Below, in pieces: positions 1-10,590 of a stretch of DNA of 64,000 bases. A model generated the notes under the pieces. It was not told where the DNA came from. It made no database searches and saw only the letters and a program-made list of their open reading frames with translations. The position numbers and the translations under genes were made by a program. Numbering within the stretch: the first letter of the stretch is position 1; each line of letters starts with the position of its first letter. The stretch comes from Rubneribacter badeniensis (GTDB lineage Bacteria; Actinomycetota; Coriobacteriia; Coriobacteriales; Eggerthellaceae): positions 1 through 64,000 of the forward strand of contig NZ_PPEL01000003.1 of NCBI RefSeq assembly GCF_002899695.1, read 5' to 3'.

Positions 1-1
1 C

Positions 2-100
2 TGGTACCGGGAGGGGAGGCTGAAGGCGTTCGACGAGGGAGGGCGCAAGGTGTACGATACGATAGCCGGCCGCAGGAGGCGGCTGGGGCTGGCCGCCTAG
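2..100 (+). CDS. C-terminal fragment of an unidentified protein, cut by the window edge
   Basis: Frame 2 is open from the first base to a TAG at 98-100, giving about 32 residues that are basic and end in a run of arginines followed by LGLAA. The 5' part lies outside the window. I do not recognise the family. The basic tail would suit a DNA-binding or transposase-type protein, but that is only a guess, and the frame could also be spurious. Confidence 0.3.
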   Translation, partial: WYREGRLKAFDEGGRKVYDTIAGRRRRLGLAA

Positions 101-443
101 GCCGTCCGGAAAAACGTCCGCACCCCCGATACGGTACAATATCGCAAGAAAATCATCTGATCATTACCATGATGCCCGACAGGGTGACCGCCATGGTAAA
201 ATATCGTCAAAAAGTTGCGAATCCATTACCGTAACGCGCCCGGTACGCGGACAAAGGATGCCGGAGCCGGGACGCGATCGACACGCGGAGCGGTATCGCG
301 GCACGATCCACGCACGACACAAGCAAACCTCGCAGGGGGTAAAACCCTGTAGCACGTCCACGCCAGTGCGCCATGGCACGATCGCCGTGCGGAGCGCATG
401 CAGAGCGCTCCGCACGGATCGACGGCGCAGACCGACGAAGCCG
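101..443. other. 343-bp intergenic region downstream of valS
   Basis: No convincing gene. It holds a perfect 11-bp inverted repeat (386-396 with 406-416, CGTGCGGAGCG and its complement) just past the valS stop, which could end valS transcription although no T-run follows on the minus strand. A weaker 7-bp dyad TTACCAT/ATGGTAA lies at 164-170 and 193-199. AT-rich stretches near 135-225 contrast with the GC-rich flanks. Confidence 0.5.
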
Positions 444-3128
444 CTACCCCAGCTCAGCCAGCTGCGCCTCCACGCGGGCCAGCTTGTCGACCAGCTCGGC
501 GTGGCGGGCGCGATCCTTCTCCACGATCTCGGGAGCAGCTTTCGCCAAGAAGCCCGGGTTCGACAGCTTCTTGTCCAGCTTAGCCGCATCGGCAGCCAAT
601 TTGACCTGCTCTTTCTGCAAACGGTCGCGCTCGGCGTCGAAATCCACGAGACCCGACAGCACGATGTACACCTCGAGGCCCGGAGCCAACGACACGCTCG
701 ACTCGGCCGGCTTCTCCGCGTCGGCGGCGATGACCAGCGACGACGTGTTGCCCATGCCCTCGATGAGCCCGCGCTGCGCCTCCAGGAGCGCGACATCGCC
801 CTCCCCCGCCTTCACCGCCACGGAAAGCTCCGTCTTCGGCGAGATGCCGTAGCGGGCGCGCGTCGAGCGGATAGCCGACACCGTCTCGCACACCAGGTCG
901 ATGGCGCGCTCGGCATCTGCGTCGACGTAGCGCGCGAGCGAGGCGGCATCGGGCCACGCGGCCACGATGAGATACGGCGCGTCCGTGCGATCGATGGGCA
1001 GCTGCTGGTAGATCTCCTCGGTCACGAACGGCATGATGGGATGCAAGAGGCGCAGCGCCTGGTCGAGCACGAACACGAGATTGCGCTGGCACGCGGCGCG
1101 ATCCTCCGGCGAGCCGGCGAGGCGCGCCTTCGAGAACTCGATGTACCAGTCGCAGAACTCGTTCCAGAAGAACGCGTAGAGCTCTCGGGTGACCTCGCCG
1201 AACTCGAACTTGGCGAACGCCTCGTCCACGCGCGCAACCAGCCCGGCCAGACGCGAGAAGATCCAACGGTCCACCGGCGTGACGGGCTCGGGCGCGCCCG
1301 GCTCGTAGTCGTCGAGGTTCATCAACACGAAGCGCGCGGCGTTGCGGATCTTGTTCGCGAAGTTGCGCGAGCTTTCCAGCTTCGCCTCGTTGAACTTGAG
1401 ATCCTGCGCGCCCGTCACCTGCATGAGCAGGCCGAAGCGCATGCCGTCGGCGCCGTAGTCCTCCATGAGGCGCAGCGGGTCCACGCCGTTGCCGCGGCTC
1501 TTCGACATGGGCTTGCCGTCGGCCGCCATCACCGTGGGATGGATGATGACGTGCTCGAACGGGATGGTGTCGGTGCAGTACATGGACGCCATCACCATGC
1601 GCGCCACCCAGAGCCCCATGATGTCGCGGGCCGTGGACAGCACCTGCGTGGGATACGCCTGCTTCATCTGCGGCGCGTCCATGCCCTCCTCGGTCCAGCC
1701 CATCGTGGCGAACGGCCACAGCTGCGACGAGAACCACGTGTCGAGCACGTCCTCGTCCTGGCGCACGGGCGCGCCGCACACGGGGCACACCTCGATATCC
1801 TCCACCGACGCGTCTTCCCAGCCGCATTCGTCGCAGTAGAACATGGGGATGCGATGGCCCCACCACAGCTGGCGCGAGATGCACCAGTCCTTGAGGTTTG
1901 CCAGCCAGTCGAGGTAGACCTGCTTCCAGCGCTCGGGATGGAACTGGATGGAGCCGTCCTCCACCACGCGCGACGCGTCCTGCTTGAGGCCGTCCACCGC
2001 CACGAACCACTGCTCGCTCTCCCAGGGCTCGAGCTTCGTGTGGCAGCGGTAGCACGTCATCACGCTGTGGTCGTGGTCTTCCACCTTGTCGAGCAGTCCC
2101 AGCTCGTCGAACGCGGCCACCACGGCCTCGCGCGCCTCGTCGCGGTCCATGCCGCTGAAACGCCCGTAGCCGTCCACCACGTGCGCCGTCTCGTCGAAGA
2201 TGTTGATGCGCTCAAGGCCGTTACGCTCGCCCATGGCCCAGTCGTTCGGATCGTGCGCGGGCGTGGTCTTCACGCAGCCGGTGCCGAACTCCATGTCCAC
2301 GTGCCAGTCGGCGAAGATGGGGATCTCGCGATCCACGAGCGGCAGCTTCACGGTCTTGCCCACGAGATGCTTGAAGCGCTCGTCCTTCGGGTTCACGGCG
2401 ACGCCCGTGTCGCCGAGCATCGTCTCGGGACGCGTCGTGGCCACCACGAGGTACTCCAGGCCGTCCACCGGCTCGGCGAGCGGGTAGCGCAGGTACCAGA
2501 GATGCCCCTTCTCGTCCACGTACTCGGCCTCGTCGTCGGAGATGGACGTGGTGCAGTGCGGGCACCAGTTCACGATGCGCTTGCCCTTGTAGATGAGGTC
2601 GTCGTGGTACCAGTCCACGAACAGCTTCCGCACGGCCTTCACGTACGCCGGCTCCAGCGTGAAGTGCTCGTCGGAGTAGTCGCACGAGCAGCCCATGCCC
2701 TTGATCTGGTTCACGATGGTGGTGCCGTATTCCTTGTACCAGTCATAGCACGCCTCGATGAACGCCTCGCGACCGATCTCCAAACGGCTGATGCCCTGGT
2801 CGGCCAGCTTCTTGTCCACCTTCGTCTGCGTGGAGATGCCGGCGTGGTCGGTGCCCAGCACCCAGCGCGTGGGACGGCCCTGCATGCGGGCGCGGCGGAT
2901 GCACGTGTCCTGGATGGTGTCGTTCAAGGCGTGGCCCATGTGCAGCACGCCGGTGATGTTCGGCGGCGGGATGACGATGGTGTACGGCTGCCCCTTCCCC
3001 GCGCCCAGTTCGGGCGTGCGCTGGAAGTAGCCCGCGTCCATCCACGCCTGGAACAGCGGGCGCTCGTGGGCGGCGAAGTCGTAGTCGATCTTCTTGCCGC
3101 CGTTCTTGTCGTTCGTGTTATCGGCCAT
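444..3128 (-). CDS. valS: Valine--tRNA ligase (ValRS)
   Basis: Class I aminoacyl-tRNA synthetase that charges tRNA-Val in the cytoplasm. The 894-residue product has the normal length. The Rossmann signature HMGH is at residues 63-66, inside PPPNITGVLHMGHAL, and the KMSKS loop appears as KPMSKSRGN near residue 535. A connective editing domain lies between them, followed by the helical anticodon-binding domain and a C-terminal basic coiled coil (last ~70 residues), the usual ValRS tail. It is the last gene of a minus-strand run tig-clpP-clpX-valS; the gap to clpX is only 106 bp, and I see no T-box leader in that gap. The call is secure. Confidence 0.98.
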   Translation of the reverse strand: MADNTNDKNGGKKIDYDFAAHERPLFQAWMDAGYFQRTPELGAGKGQPYTIVIPPPNITGVLHMGHALNDTIQDTCIRRARMQGRPTRWVLGTDHAGISTQTKVDKKLADQGISRLEIGREAFIEACYDWYKEYGTTIVNQIKGMGCSCDYSDEHFTLEPAYVKAVRKLFVDWYHDDLIYKGKRIVNWCPHCTTSISDDEAEYVDEKGHLWYLRYPLAEPVDGLEYLVVATTRPETMLGDTGVAVNPKDERFKHLVGKTVKLPLVDREIPIFADWHVDMEFGTGCVKTTPAHDPNDWAMGERNGLERINIFDETAHVVDGYGRFSGMDRDEAREAVVAAFDELGLLDKVEDHDHSVMTCYRCHTKLEPWESEQWFVAVDGLKQDASRVVEDGSIQFHPERWKQVYLDWLANLKDWCISRQLWWGHRIPMFYCDECGWEDASVEDIEVCPVCGAPVRQDEDVLDTWFSSQLWPFATMGWTEEGMDAPQMKQAYPTQVLSTARDIMGLWVARMVMASMYCTDTIPFEHVIIHPTVMAADGKPMSKSRGNGVDPLRLMEDYGADGMRFGLLMQVTGAQDLKFNEAKLESSRNFANKIRNAARFVLMNLDDYEPGAPEPVTPVDRWIFSRLAGLVARVDEAFAKFEFGEVTRELYAFFWNEFCDWYIEFSKARLAGSPEDRAACQRNLVFVLDQALRLLHPIMPFVTEEIYQQLPIDRTDAPYLIVAAWPDAASLARYVDADAERAIDLVCETVSAIRSTRARYGISPKTELSVAVKAGEGDVALLEAQRGLIEGMGNTSSLVIAADAEKPAESSVSLAPGLEVYIVLSGLVDFDAERDRLQKEQVKLAADAAKLDKKLSNPGFLAKAAPEIVEKDRARHAELVDKLARVEAQLAELG

Positions 3129-3234
3129 GATCTGCTCTTTCGTCTCGATCCCTCGCGTCTCCCAAACCGAAAAGCGGGCGCGCCGCCCAGCGTGCCGCCC
3201 GCCCGTTCATCGCCTTTCGCGCTCGCGCCGTGCG

Positions 3235-4653
<1,419 letters not shown>

Positions 4654-4671
4654 GTATCCTGTCTCGCCCGT

Positions 4672-5295
4672 CTACTCGTCTTTGCTCGGCGCGATGGCGC
4701 GCGACGTGGTGATGCGGTCGACCAGGCCGTACGCCACGGCCTCCTCCGCAGTCATGTAGTTGTCGCGCTCCGTGTCGTTCTGGATGGTCTCGAGGGTCTG
4801 ACCCGTGTTGTCCGCAAGGATCTTGTTCAGGCGCTGGCGCGTCTTCAGCATGAAGTCGGCCACGATGGCGATCTCGGTCTGCTGGCCCTGCGCGCCGCCG
4901 GAAGGCTGGTGGATGAGCACGAGCGAGTTGGGCAGGCACAGCCTCTTGCCCTTCGCGCCGTTGGAAAGGAGCACCGCCGCCATGGAGGCGCACTCGCCCA
5001 GGCAGATGGTGGACACGTCGCACTTGATGAAGTCCATCGTGTCGAGGATGGCCAGACCGGCGGTCACCGAGCCGCCCGGGGAGTTGATGTACAGCGAGAT
5101 GTCCTTGTCGGGATCGGCGCTCTCGAGGTGCAGCATCTGCGCCACCACCGAGTTGGCCACGTTGTCGTCGATGGCCTCGCCCAAGAAGATGATGCGCTCG
5201 TTGAGCAGGCGAGAATAGATGTCGTAGCTGCGCTCGCCGCGCGGCGACTGCTCGATGACGTAGGGGATCAAAGCTGACTTCGTTTCAAAGCTCAT
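4672..5295 (-). CDS. clpP: ATP-dependent Clp protease proteolytic subunit ClpP
   Basis: Serine peptidase of family S14 that forms the tetradecameric degradation chamber used by ClpX. The 207-residue product has the full catalytic triad: Ser104 in [10 protein letters not shown], His129 in [10 protein letters not shown] and Asp178 in TERDNYM. The conserved [11 protein letters not shown] strand (residues 70-80) is present. The gene sits between tig and clpX in the same orientation, the common bacterial arrangement in which folding and degradation factors share a transcript. Only one clpP copy is visible here. Confidence 0.98.
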   Translation of the reverse strand: MSFETKSALIPYVIEQSPRGERSYDIYSRLLNERIIFLGEAIDDNVANSVVAQMLHLESADPDKDISLYINSPGGSVTAGLAILDTMDFIKCDVSTICLGECASMAAVLLSNGAKGKRLCLPNSLVLIHQPSGGAQGQQTEIAIVADFMLKTRQRLNKILADNTGQTLETIQNDTERDNYMTAEEAVAYGLVDRITTSRAIAPSKDE

Positions 5296-5460
5296 AGGTA
5301 TGCCTCGCTTGTCTCTAGCGGCCGCGGCGCGCGCGGCCCGGTTGGCGTCTCTGTCATAGTGCGGCCTCCCGCACCGCCGCGCAAGGCCCGGCTACCGTAT
5401 CGTTACCTCGGCCCGCCCTGCGCGCCGATGCGCGGCAGGACGGGCCGAGGCACAGTCGTT

Positions 5461-6930
5461 CTATTCGGCGCCGTCGGCCGCGGCGTCGTCTTTCTTGGCG
5501 ACCTTTTTGGCCGGCTTCTTTTCGGCGGCCTCGTCGGCGCCCTCGGAGGCGTCCTTCTTCGAGGACTTCTTGGCGGCGGCCTTCTTGGCCGGCTTCTTGG
5601 CCTCGCCGTCCTTCTTCGCCGGATCGGCCTCGCTCACGACGGCCTTCTCCATGAGGTCGTACACGGCCTTCGTGCGCATGATGCCCTGGCGCACCATGTG
5701 CAGCTGGCCGTTCGCACGCCATTCCTTCTCGAGCGCCGCGGGATCCTCCACGCCGCTCTTCTGGAACTCGGCGGTCACGTCCTCGTCGGTGGCCTCCATG
5801 CCGAAGTGGCGCGCCCACGCGTCGAGCGCGAGATCCTGCTTCGCCACGTCGGCAGCCTGCTTCTTGACATCCTCCTTGAACTGATCGGGAGTGATGCCCT
5901 GCTGCATGAGGTAGCGGTCGAACGTCATGCCCTGGCTCTGAAGCTGCTGGAAGAAGTCCTGGATGAGGGTTGCTTCGGCGCTCTCGCGCATGGCCTCGGG
6001 CGCCTCGCCCTCAAGGCGTTCGGCGAGGGCCTCGAGGCAGGCGTTCTCCTTGAGGCGCGGCAGAACGATGGCCTTTTGCTGAGAGATGGACTCGGCGACG
6101 CGGGAGCGCAGATCCTCGGCGCTCTCGAACCCGAGCGTGTCCTTGGCCCACTCGTCGGTGACCTCGGGCAGGATCTTCTTCTTGACGGCCTTCACCTCGA
6201 CCTCGAAGGCGATCTTGTCGGTCTTGCCCGAAAGCGCGGACAGCATGATGGGCGGGTCGGCCGGCATGTCGAGCGTGAACGCGGCGCTCTGGCCCTTCTT
6301 GAGGCCCACGAGCTGCTCGTCGAACTCGGCGGGGAACAGGTTCGCGCCCAAGCCGTAGGGGCGGCTCTCCGTCGTGAGGGACGGGATCTCCTCGCCCTTG
6401 TCGTCGGTGGCCTTCATGGCCAGGTCGATGTAGCTGTCGGCCTTCACCTTCGTGGCGGCCGACGCGTCCTCGAACGTGTGGTAGTGCTCGCGCAGGGCCT
6501 CGATCTGCTCGTCGACCTCGGCGTCGGTCGCGCCTTCGGCGGGCAGCTCGATGGACACCGCGTCGTAGCTTGACAGCTCGAGCTCGGGCTTGACGGCCAC
6601 GGTGAACGAGAACGCGTAGGGCTTGCCGCCCTCGACGAGGCCGGACTCGTCGAACTCGGGCTTGGAGACGGGGTACAGGCCGCAGTCGTCGATGGCGAGA
6701 GGATAGCTGCCGTTCACGACGTCGTCGGTGACCGTCGCCAGGACGGCCTCCTTGCCAAGCGCGTTGTCGATGATCGGGCGCGGGGCCTTGCCCTTGCGGA
6801 ACCCGGGGAAATTGTACTTGTTGGCGAAGTCCTTGTAGGTCTTCTTGATGCGGGCATCGATGTCCGCGGCATCGACGGTAACGGTCACTTTCGTGCGGTT
6901 ATCTTCCAATGCCTCAACTTTTGTTTCCAC
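5461..6930 (-). CDS. tig: Trigger factor, ribosome-associated chaperone and prolyl isomerase
   Basis: Binds the ribosome exit tunnel and nascent chains. The N-domain carries the ribosome-docking signature GFRKGKAPR near residue 45, followed by an FKBP-type PPIase domain and a helical C-domain. I place the start at a GTG (6928-6930) because GGAGG lies 8 bases upstream and the protein then begins VETKVEALEDNRTKV, typical for the family. An ATG further upstream would add an implausible arginine-rich leader. The product is 489 aa. The last ~50 residues are a Lys/Ala/Glu/Asp repeat tail resembling histone H1, absent from E. coli Tig but seen in some actinobacteria. Confidence 0.96.
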   Translation of the reverse strand: METKVEALEDNRTKVTVTVDAADIDARIKKTYKDFANKYNFPGFRKGKAPRPIIDNALGKEAVLATVTDDVVNGSYPLAIDDCGLYPVSKPEFDESGLVEGGKPYAFSFTVAVKPELELSSYDAVSIELPAEGATDAEVDEQIEALREHYHTFEDASAATKVKADSYIDLAMKATDDKGEEIPSLTTESRPYGLGANLFPAEFDEQLVGLKKGQSAAFTLDMPADPPIMLSALSGKTDKIAFEVEVKAVKKKILPEVTDEWAKDTLGFESAEDLRSRVAESISQQKAIVLPRLKENACLEALAERLEGEAPEAMRESAEATLIQDFFQQLQSQGMTFDRYLMQQGITPDQFKEDVKKQAADVAKQDLALDAWARHFGMEATDEDVTAEFQKSGVEDPAALEKEWRANGQLHMVRQGIMRTKAVYDLMEKAVVSEADPAKKDGEAKKPAKKAAAKKSSKKDASEGADEAAEKKPAKKVAKKDDAAADGAE

Positions 6931-7269
6931 GTAGCTGTCCTCCATCATTTCATGTATCGCCTTGCGGCATCGAGCGGTGCCCCGGACGATCGTCCCCTGT
7001 TGCGGACGCCGCGAACGCGCGTCGCGCTCCGAGCGCACCGAAATGGAATTATCGCACATATGACCCTTGTGAGGAAGGGCGCTTGCACCACGTTCACGAA
7101 GAACCGACGAAACCTGAGCGCGGCGCGAAGCGCTGCGGACCGAAGGGCTCCGAACCTCGAGGCCGAACGCCGAAAGCGCATGGTTACAGTTGCATTTGAC
7201 GCTACCAATCGGAGCCGCACAACGTTATCATGGTTCCCAACAAACCCGAAACGCAGCAGCGGAGGAGCT
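6931..7269. other. Divergent promoter region between tig and a small membrane-protein gene
   Basis: 339 bp without a supported gene. It should hold the minus-strand promoter of the tig-clpP-clpX-valS operon and a plus-strand promoter for the gene at 7270. A GATAAT-like -10 candidate on the minus strand lies near 7045. I see no CIRCE or HAIR heat-shock operator. Confidence 0.4.
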
Positions 7270-7626
7270 ATGACCCTTGAACTGAACCTTTTGCAGGAGC
7301 GCGAGCTGGGACGGCTCATCGATTACGAGCGTGCCACCTGCACGGTGAACGGCGAGCTGGTCTACCGCTGCGCCTTCCCCTACCGCCCCGACGACGACCT
7401 GCAGTGCGAGCTCATCGAGCGCGGCGCGCTCGCACGCCGGGCCGACGAGCGCCGCGGCAGCGTGGTGGCCATCACCTCCGACGGCTACTCCTACTTCCCC
7501 GCCAAAGATCGCGAGGAGGCCGAAACACGCAGACGCTCGAGGCGCGAGGTGCGGCTCGTGGCGCTCTCCGCGCTGTTCAGCGCCGTCTGCATGGCGGTCG
7601 GATTCTTGCTGGGAAGGATGGCCTGA
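7270..7626 (+). CDS. Small hypothetical protein with one C-terminal membrane helix
   Basis: 118 residues starting MTLELNLLQERELG, with a strong ribosome-binding site GGAGGAG at 7261-7267. The N-terminal ~95 residues are soluble and charged. A basic stretch (ETRRRSRREVR) precedes a hydrophobic C-terminal helix (LVALSALFSAVCMAVGFLLG), so it is probably tail-anchored with the N-terminus in the cytoplasm. I do not recognise the family. It is transcribed alone, divergently from tig. An in-frame upstream extension (from 6952) was rejected because it overlaps the tig promoter and lacks a ribosome-binding site. Confidence 0.72.
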   Translation: MTLELNLLQERELGRLIDYERATCTVNGELVYRCAFPYRPDDDLQCELIERGALARRADERRGSVVAITSDGYSYFPAKDREEAETRRRSRREVRLVALSALFSAVCMAVGFLLGRMA

Positions 7627-7712
7627 GGCCGCTCGGAGCCGCGACGCCCTTCGCGCGGGCGCATCGGCCCTTGACACAACGGAGCCACCTGCGAAGAGGA
7701 ATTAAGCGCAGT

Positions 7713-7797
7713 TGGTGCGGGCGAAAGGACTTGAACCTTCACGAGTTTCCCCACCAGAACCTAAATCTGGCGCGTCTGCCAATTCCGCCACGCCCGC
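7713..7797 (-). tRNA. tRNA-Leu (UAG anticodon)
   Basis: 85-nt gene with encoded CCA. Acceptor stem GCGGGCG/CGCCCGC, D-arm AATTGGCAGA, anticodon TAG (7761-7763 as CTA on the plus strand), a long type II variable arm (GTGGGGAAACTCGT) and the T-arm GGTTCAAGTCC. The long variable arm together with the TAG anticodon identifies leucine. Confidence 0.95.
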
Positions 7798-8072
7798 ACA
7801 GCGTCGCAGCGCCTTCGAGAACGGCGCTGCGATCATGATAGCAGAATCGCACGTTGGCCGAAGCCTCAATCGCAACGAGGGGCCAAACCCCCCAAAGGAT
7901 CGACCATGCCCTGCAATCCCCGGCCACGTTCGCCAGCGCGAAAAGCCGCGGCTTCACGGACGCCCTTCGAGGGAGAGGGAGACGCGCTCGCCAGCGCATC
8001 CCGTCGATTGAACGCCCCCGTCGGACGCCAAGAGCACCGCGCAGAGCGCATGCGACCGAACCGCCACCTCCC

Positions 8073-9944
8073 CTACTCGCCGAGGCGGGCGAAGAAGTCC
8101 CGGCCGCGCTTCTCGATCTCCACGTCGTCAAGGTCGGCGACATAAGAACGCAGTTGGGTGTAGCCGAGCTCGCGCAGCTTGAACGTGCGGAACCGCGCGC
8201 GCACGCGCTTTCCCACCTCCGAAAGCGCCACGCCCTCGGCTCCGGCCTCGCGAACGAGGCGGCGGATGAACTGCTCGGGCGTCTCGGACGCCCCGACCTT
8301 CGCAGGACGGGTGGCCTTCGGAGCCTTTGCGGAATCGACCGCAGGGGCGGCGGGCGAAGCGGCGCCGGGCGCGGGACGGCGCTTCGGGGAGCGCGCAGCG
8401 GGCTTGCGGCGCGAGGCGCGCTTCGGCGCGGAAATCTCCGCGTCGCCGAGGGACCCCGATGCCGAAGCGGCGGCGTCAGGCACAGGCAGGGGACCAGGCT
8501 CGGACGCAGCAGCTGCGGCGGCCGCGTCGGCCTCCTCCGTCCGCTCCCGCGCGGCATCGGACGCAGACGAAGCCGCAAACTCGTTGGCGTCGGGCTTTCG
8601 GGAAGCCCTGCCCGCCGCGCTCTGCGAGGCCCCCTTCGGCTTCCGGGCCGACGGACGCGAGGCGGGCTCGGTCCGGTCGCCCTCCCCCGTCCGCACGTCC
8701 TCCGTCGACGCTCCGACGGAATCGGCCTCGGCCCCCTTCGAGGTCCGACCGCCACGCGAGGAGCGCGCGCGCCGGGGCTTCGCCGCCTTCGCGCTCTCGG
8801 ACGCGGCCTTCTCGCGATCCCGCCCTTGCCCGGCAGCCGGTTCGCTTTCAGTAGCTGGGGCCTCGTCCGAACGCACCCTGTCCGCAACCGCAGCCAAAGC
8901 CTCGTCCGAACGCCCGCCCGACGCGCCGTCGGCACCCGCCCCATCGCCCGGCATCCCGGACGCGGCCTCCAAGGCCGACCCGCTCTCCGAGGCCGTCGCC
9001 TGATCGCGCCGGCGGCGCGACGAGCGGCGCGAGCGCTGCCTCGGCTCCGCTGCCGGAGCGGGCGCGGCCCCGGACGGCGCAGGACTGTCCTCCGCAGCGC
9101 GCTCTGCCGTCGAACCCTCGACGCCCTGCGCATCCTCGGACGGCGCATCCGCGCGCGCGTCCTCGGACGCGGCGGCAGACGCCTTGTCCTCGGCCAGCTC
9201 CACGGTCACCGAGTTGCCGTCCTTCGTGACGACGACGCTCTCGAACTCGTCGAGCAGCTTCTTGAGCTGGTTCGTGCCGTAGCTGCGCACATCGAAGTCG
9301 GGGTGGCGCTTCAGAAGGCGGCTTCCCACCTCGCCGAGCCCCGTCGACTTGCCGTTGTTCTGGTTGTCGGTGACGATGCTCACCACCGCCTGCTCGATCT
9401 CCTCGATCGAAGGCCCGGTGCCGTTCTGGCCGTCTGCCCCCTGGCCCGCGCGCTCGGGGCGGCCCTTGCCGCGGCCGTTCGCCTTGCCCCCCGAAGCGGG
9501 CAGCAAAAGCTCGAGCGTGGTGAAGATGTCGCACGCCTTGCGGAAGGGCACGGGCGTCTTCTTCTCCCCCATGCCCACGACCGTAAGACCGCTCTCGCGG
9601 ATGCGGCTGGCCAGGCGCGTGAAGTCGCTGTCGCTCGACACGATGCAGAAGCCCTCCACCGAGCGCGTGTACAGGATGTCCATGGCGTCGATGATCATGG
9701 CCGAGTCGGTGGCGTTCTTGCCCTGCGTGTAGCCGAACTGCTGGATGGGCGTGATGGAGTTCTCGAGCAGCGCGTCCTTCCATTTGGCGTGAAGCGTGAG
9801 CGTCCAGTCGCCGTAGATGCGCTTGTAGGTGACGGTGCCGTACTTCGACAGCTCGTCGATGATGGGCTTGATGTATTTCGCCGACACGTTGTCGGCGTCG
9901 ATCAAGAGCGCGAATCGTTTCTCGGAAGATTGCTTGGTGTCCAC
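8073..9944 (-). CDS. NYN-domain (LabA/DUF88-like) protein with two OST-HTH/LOTUS domains
   Basis: Predicted PIN-like RNase fused to RNA-binding modules. Start chosen at a GTG (9942-9944) preceded by AAGGAG, giving 623 aa. Residues ~10-150 form the NYN fold, with acidic residues in LLIDADN, ATDSAMIIDAMD and VSSDSDF, the expected metal site. A first OST-HTH-like unit lies around residues 190-265 (VGSRLLKRHPDFDVRSYG). Then comes a disordered Ala/Arg/Ser/Glu-rich linker of roughly 280 residues, and a second OST-HTH at the C-terminus (EVGKRVRARFRTFKLRELG). NYN plus OST-HTH is a known architecture for RNA metabolism; the linker length and the double domain are notable. Transcribed alone. Its substrate is unknown. 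Confidence 0.85.
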   Translation of the reverse strand: MDTKQSSEKRFALLIDADNVSAKYIKPIIDELSKYGTVTYKRIYGDWTLTLHAKWKDALLENSITPIQQFGYTQGKNATDSAMIIDAMDILYTRSVEGFCIVSSDSDFTRLASRIRESGLTVVGMGEKKTPVPFRKACDIFTTLELLLPASGGKANGRGKGRPERAGQGADGQNGTGPSIEEIEQAVVSIVTDNQNNGKSTGLGEVGSRLLKRHPDFDVRSYGTNQLKKLLDEFESVVVTKDGNSVTVELAEDKASAAASEDARADAPSEDAQGVEGSTAERAAEDSPAPSGAAPAPAAEPRQRSRRSSRRRRDQATASESGSALEAASGMPGDGAGADGASGGRSDEALAAVADRVRSDEAPATESEPAAGQGRDREKAASESAKAAKPRRARSSRGGRTSKGAEADSVGASTEDVRTGEGDRTEPASRPSARKPKGASQSAAGRASRKPDANEFAASSASDAARERTEEADAAAAAAASEPGPLPVPDAAASASGSLGDAEISAPKRASRRKPAARSPKRRPAPGAASPAAPAVDSAKAPKATRPAKVGASETPEQFIRRLVREAGAEGVALSEVGKRVRARFRTFKLRELGYTQLRSYVADLDDVEIEKRGRDFFARLGE

Positions 9945-10160
9945 GTTTTCGCTCCTTGGTTGCGGGGAAAACGGAGCCGCATGCCCCGCCCTGACGCATC
10001 GCGTCGAAACCGCGCGCAGCGGCTCGCCATCCGACGAACGTCGAGCACATACTACCCGATAGGAGGCCGAACGCGGACTTTTGGAGGATGGCTGATACAA
10101 TTTGTCCATATTCCCCTTGCGCTCATCGGCGAAAATCCGTATACTTCCACCTTGCGCTTT

Positions 10161-10238
10161 GGTGGGTGTAGTTCAGTTGGCTAGAACGCCAGATTGTGGC
10201 TCTGGAGGTCGTGGGTTCGAGTCCCATCATCCACCCCA
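10161..10238 (+). tRNA. tRNA-His (GUG anticodon)
   Basis: Includes the extra 5' G (G-1 at 10161) facing discriminator C73 (10235), the identity element of tRNA-His. Acceptor GTGGGTG pairs with CATCCAC with one G-U pair, the anticodon loop reads ATTGTGG, the T-arm is GGTTCGAGTCC, and the CCA is encoded. Confidence 0.96.
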
Positions 10239-10321
10239 GCGCGCGTTTTGAAAAAAGGTCTTGCACGTTCGAGCGGAATGATCTAGAATGTCAAACCGCT
10301 TCGCAACCGAAGCAAGCACAT

Positions 10322-10397
10322 GCTCCGTTAGCTTAGTTGGTAGAGCAGGGGACTCTTAATCCCAAGGTCGAAGGTTCGAGTCCTTCACGGAGCACCA
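10322..10397 (+). tRNA. tRNA-Lys (CUU anticodon)
   Basis: 76 nt with encoded CCA. Acceptor GCTCCGT/ACGGAGC, D-arm TTAGTTGGTAGA, anticodon loop ACTCTTAAT giving CTT, T-arm GGTTCGAGTCC. It lies 83 bp after tRNA-His and probably shares its transcript. Confidence 0.96.
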
Positions 10398-10407
10398 CGA
10401 ATCGACG

Positions 10408-10436
10408 AACCGTCCGGCGCAGCCGGGCGGTTTTTT
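10408..10436 (+). terminator. Rho-independent terminator after tRNA-His/tRNA-Lys
   Basis: Stem AACCGTCCGGC / GCCGGGCGGTT (one G-U pair) with a GCA loop, running into six T's. It closes the tRNA transcript 11 bp past the tRNA-Lys CCA. Confidence 0.9.
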
Positions 10437-10590
10437 CATGCCCACAGTCCAGAGCGAGCGCTCGCAGCACTGCCCGCCCATCGGCGCAACGTCCGCAACC
10501 TGCCTCCGGAGACGCACCGCCTCCCGCCCCGATCGGGCGCAGCCCGCCACCCTCCCGCAGCGACCGCCCTCAAGCGCCGCGCCCTGCACG

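Noticed and set aside
386-416. Perfect 11-bp hairpin as a valS terminator
   Set aside because: No T-run follows on the minus strand, so I list it only within the intergenic description.
3129-3234. T-box leader for valS
   Set aside because: Only 106 bp separate clpX and valS and no T-box core or specifier loop is visible; the same holds for the short region before argS.
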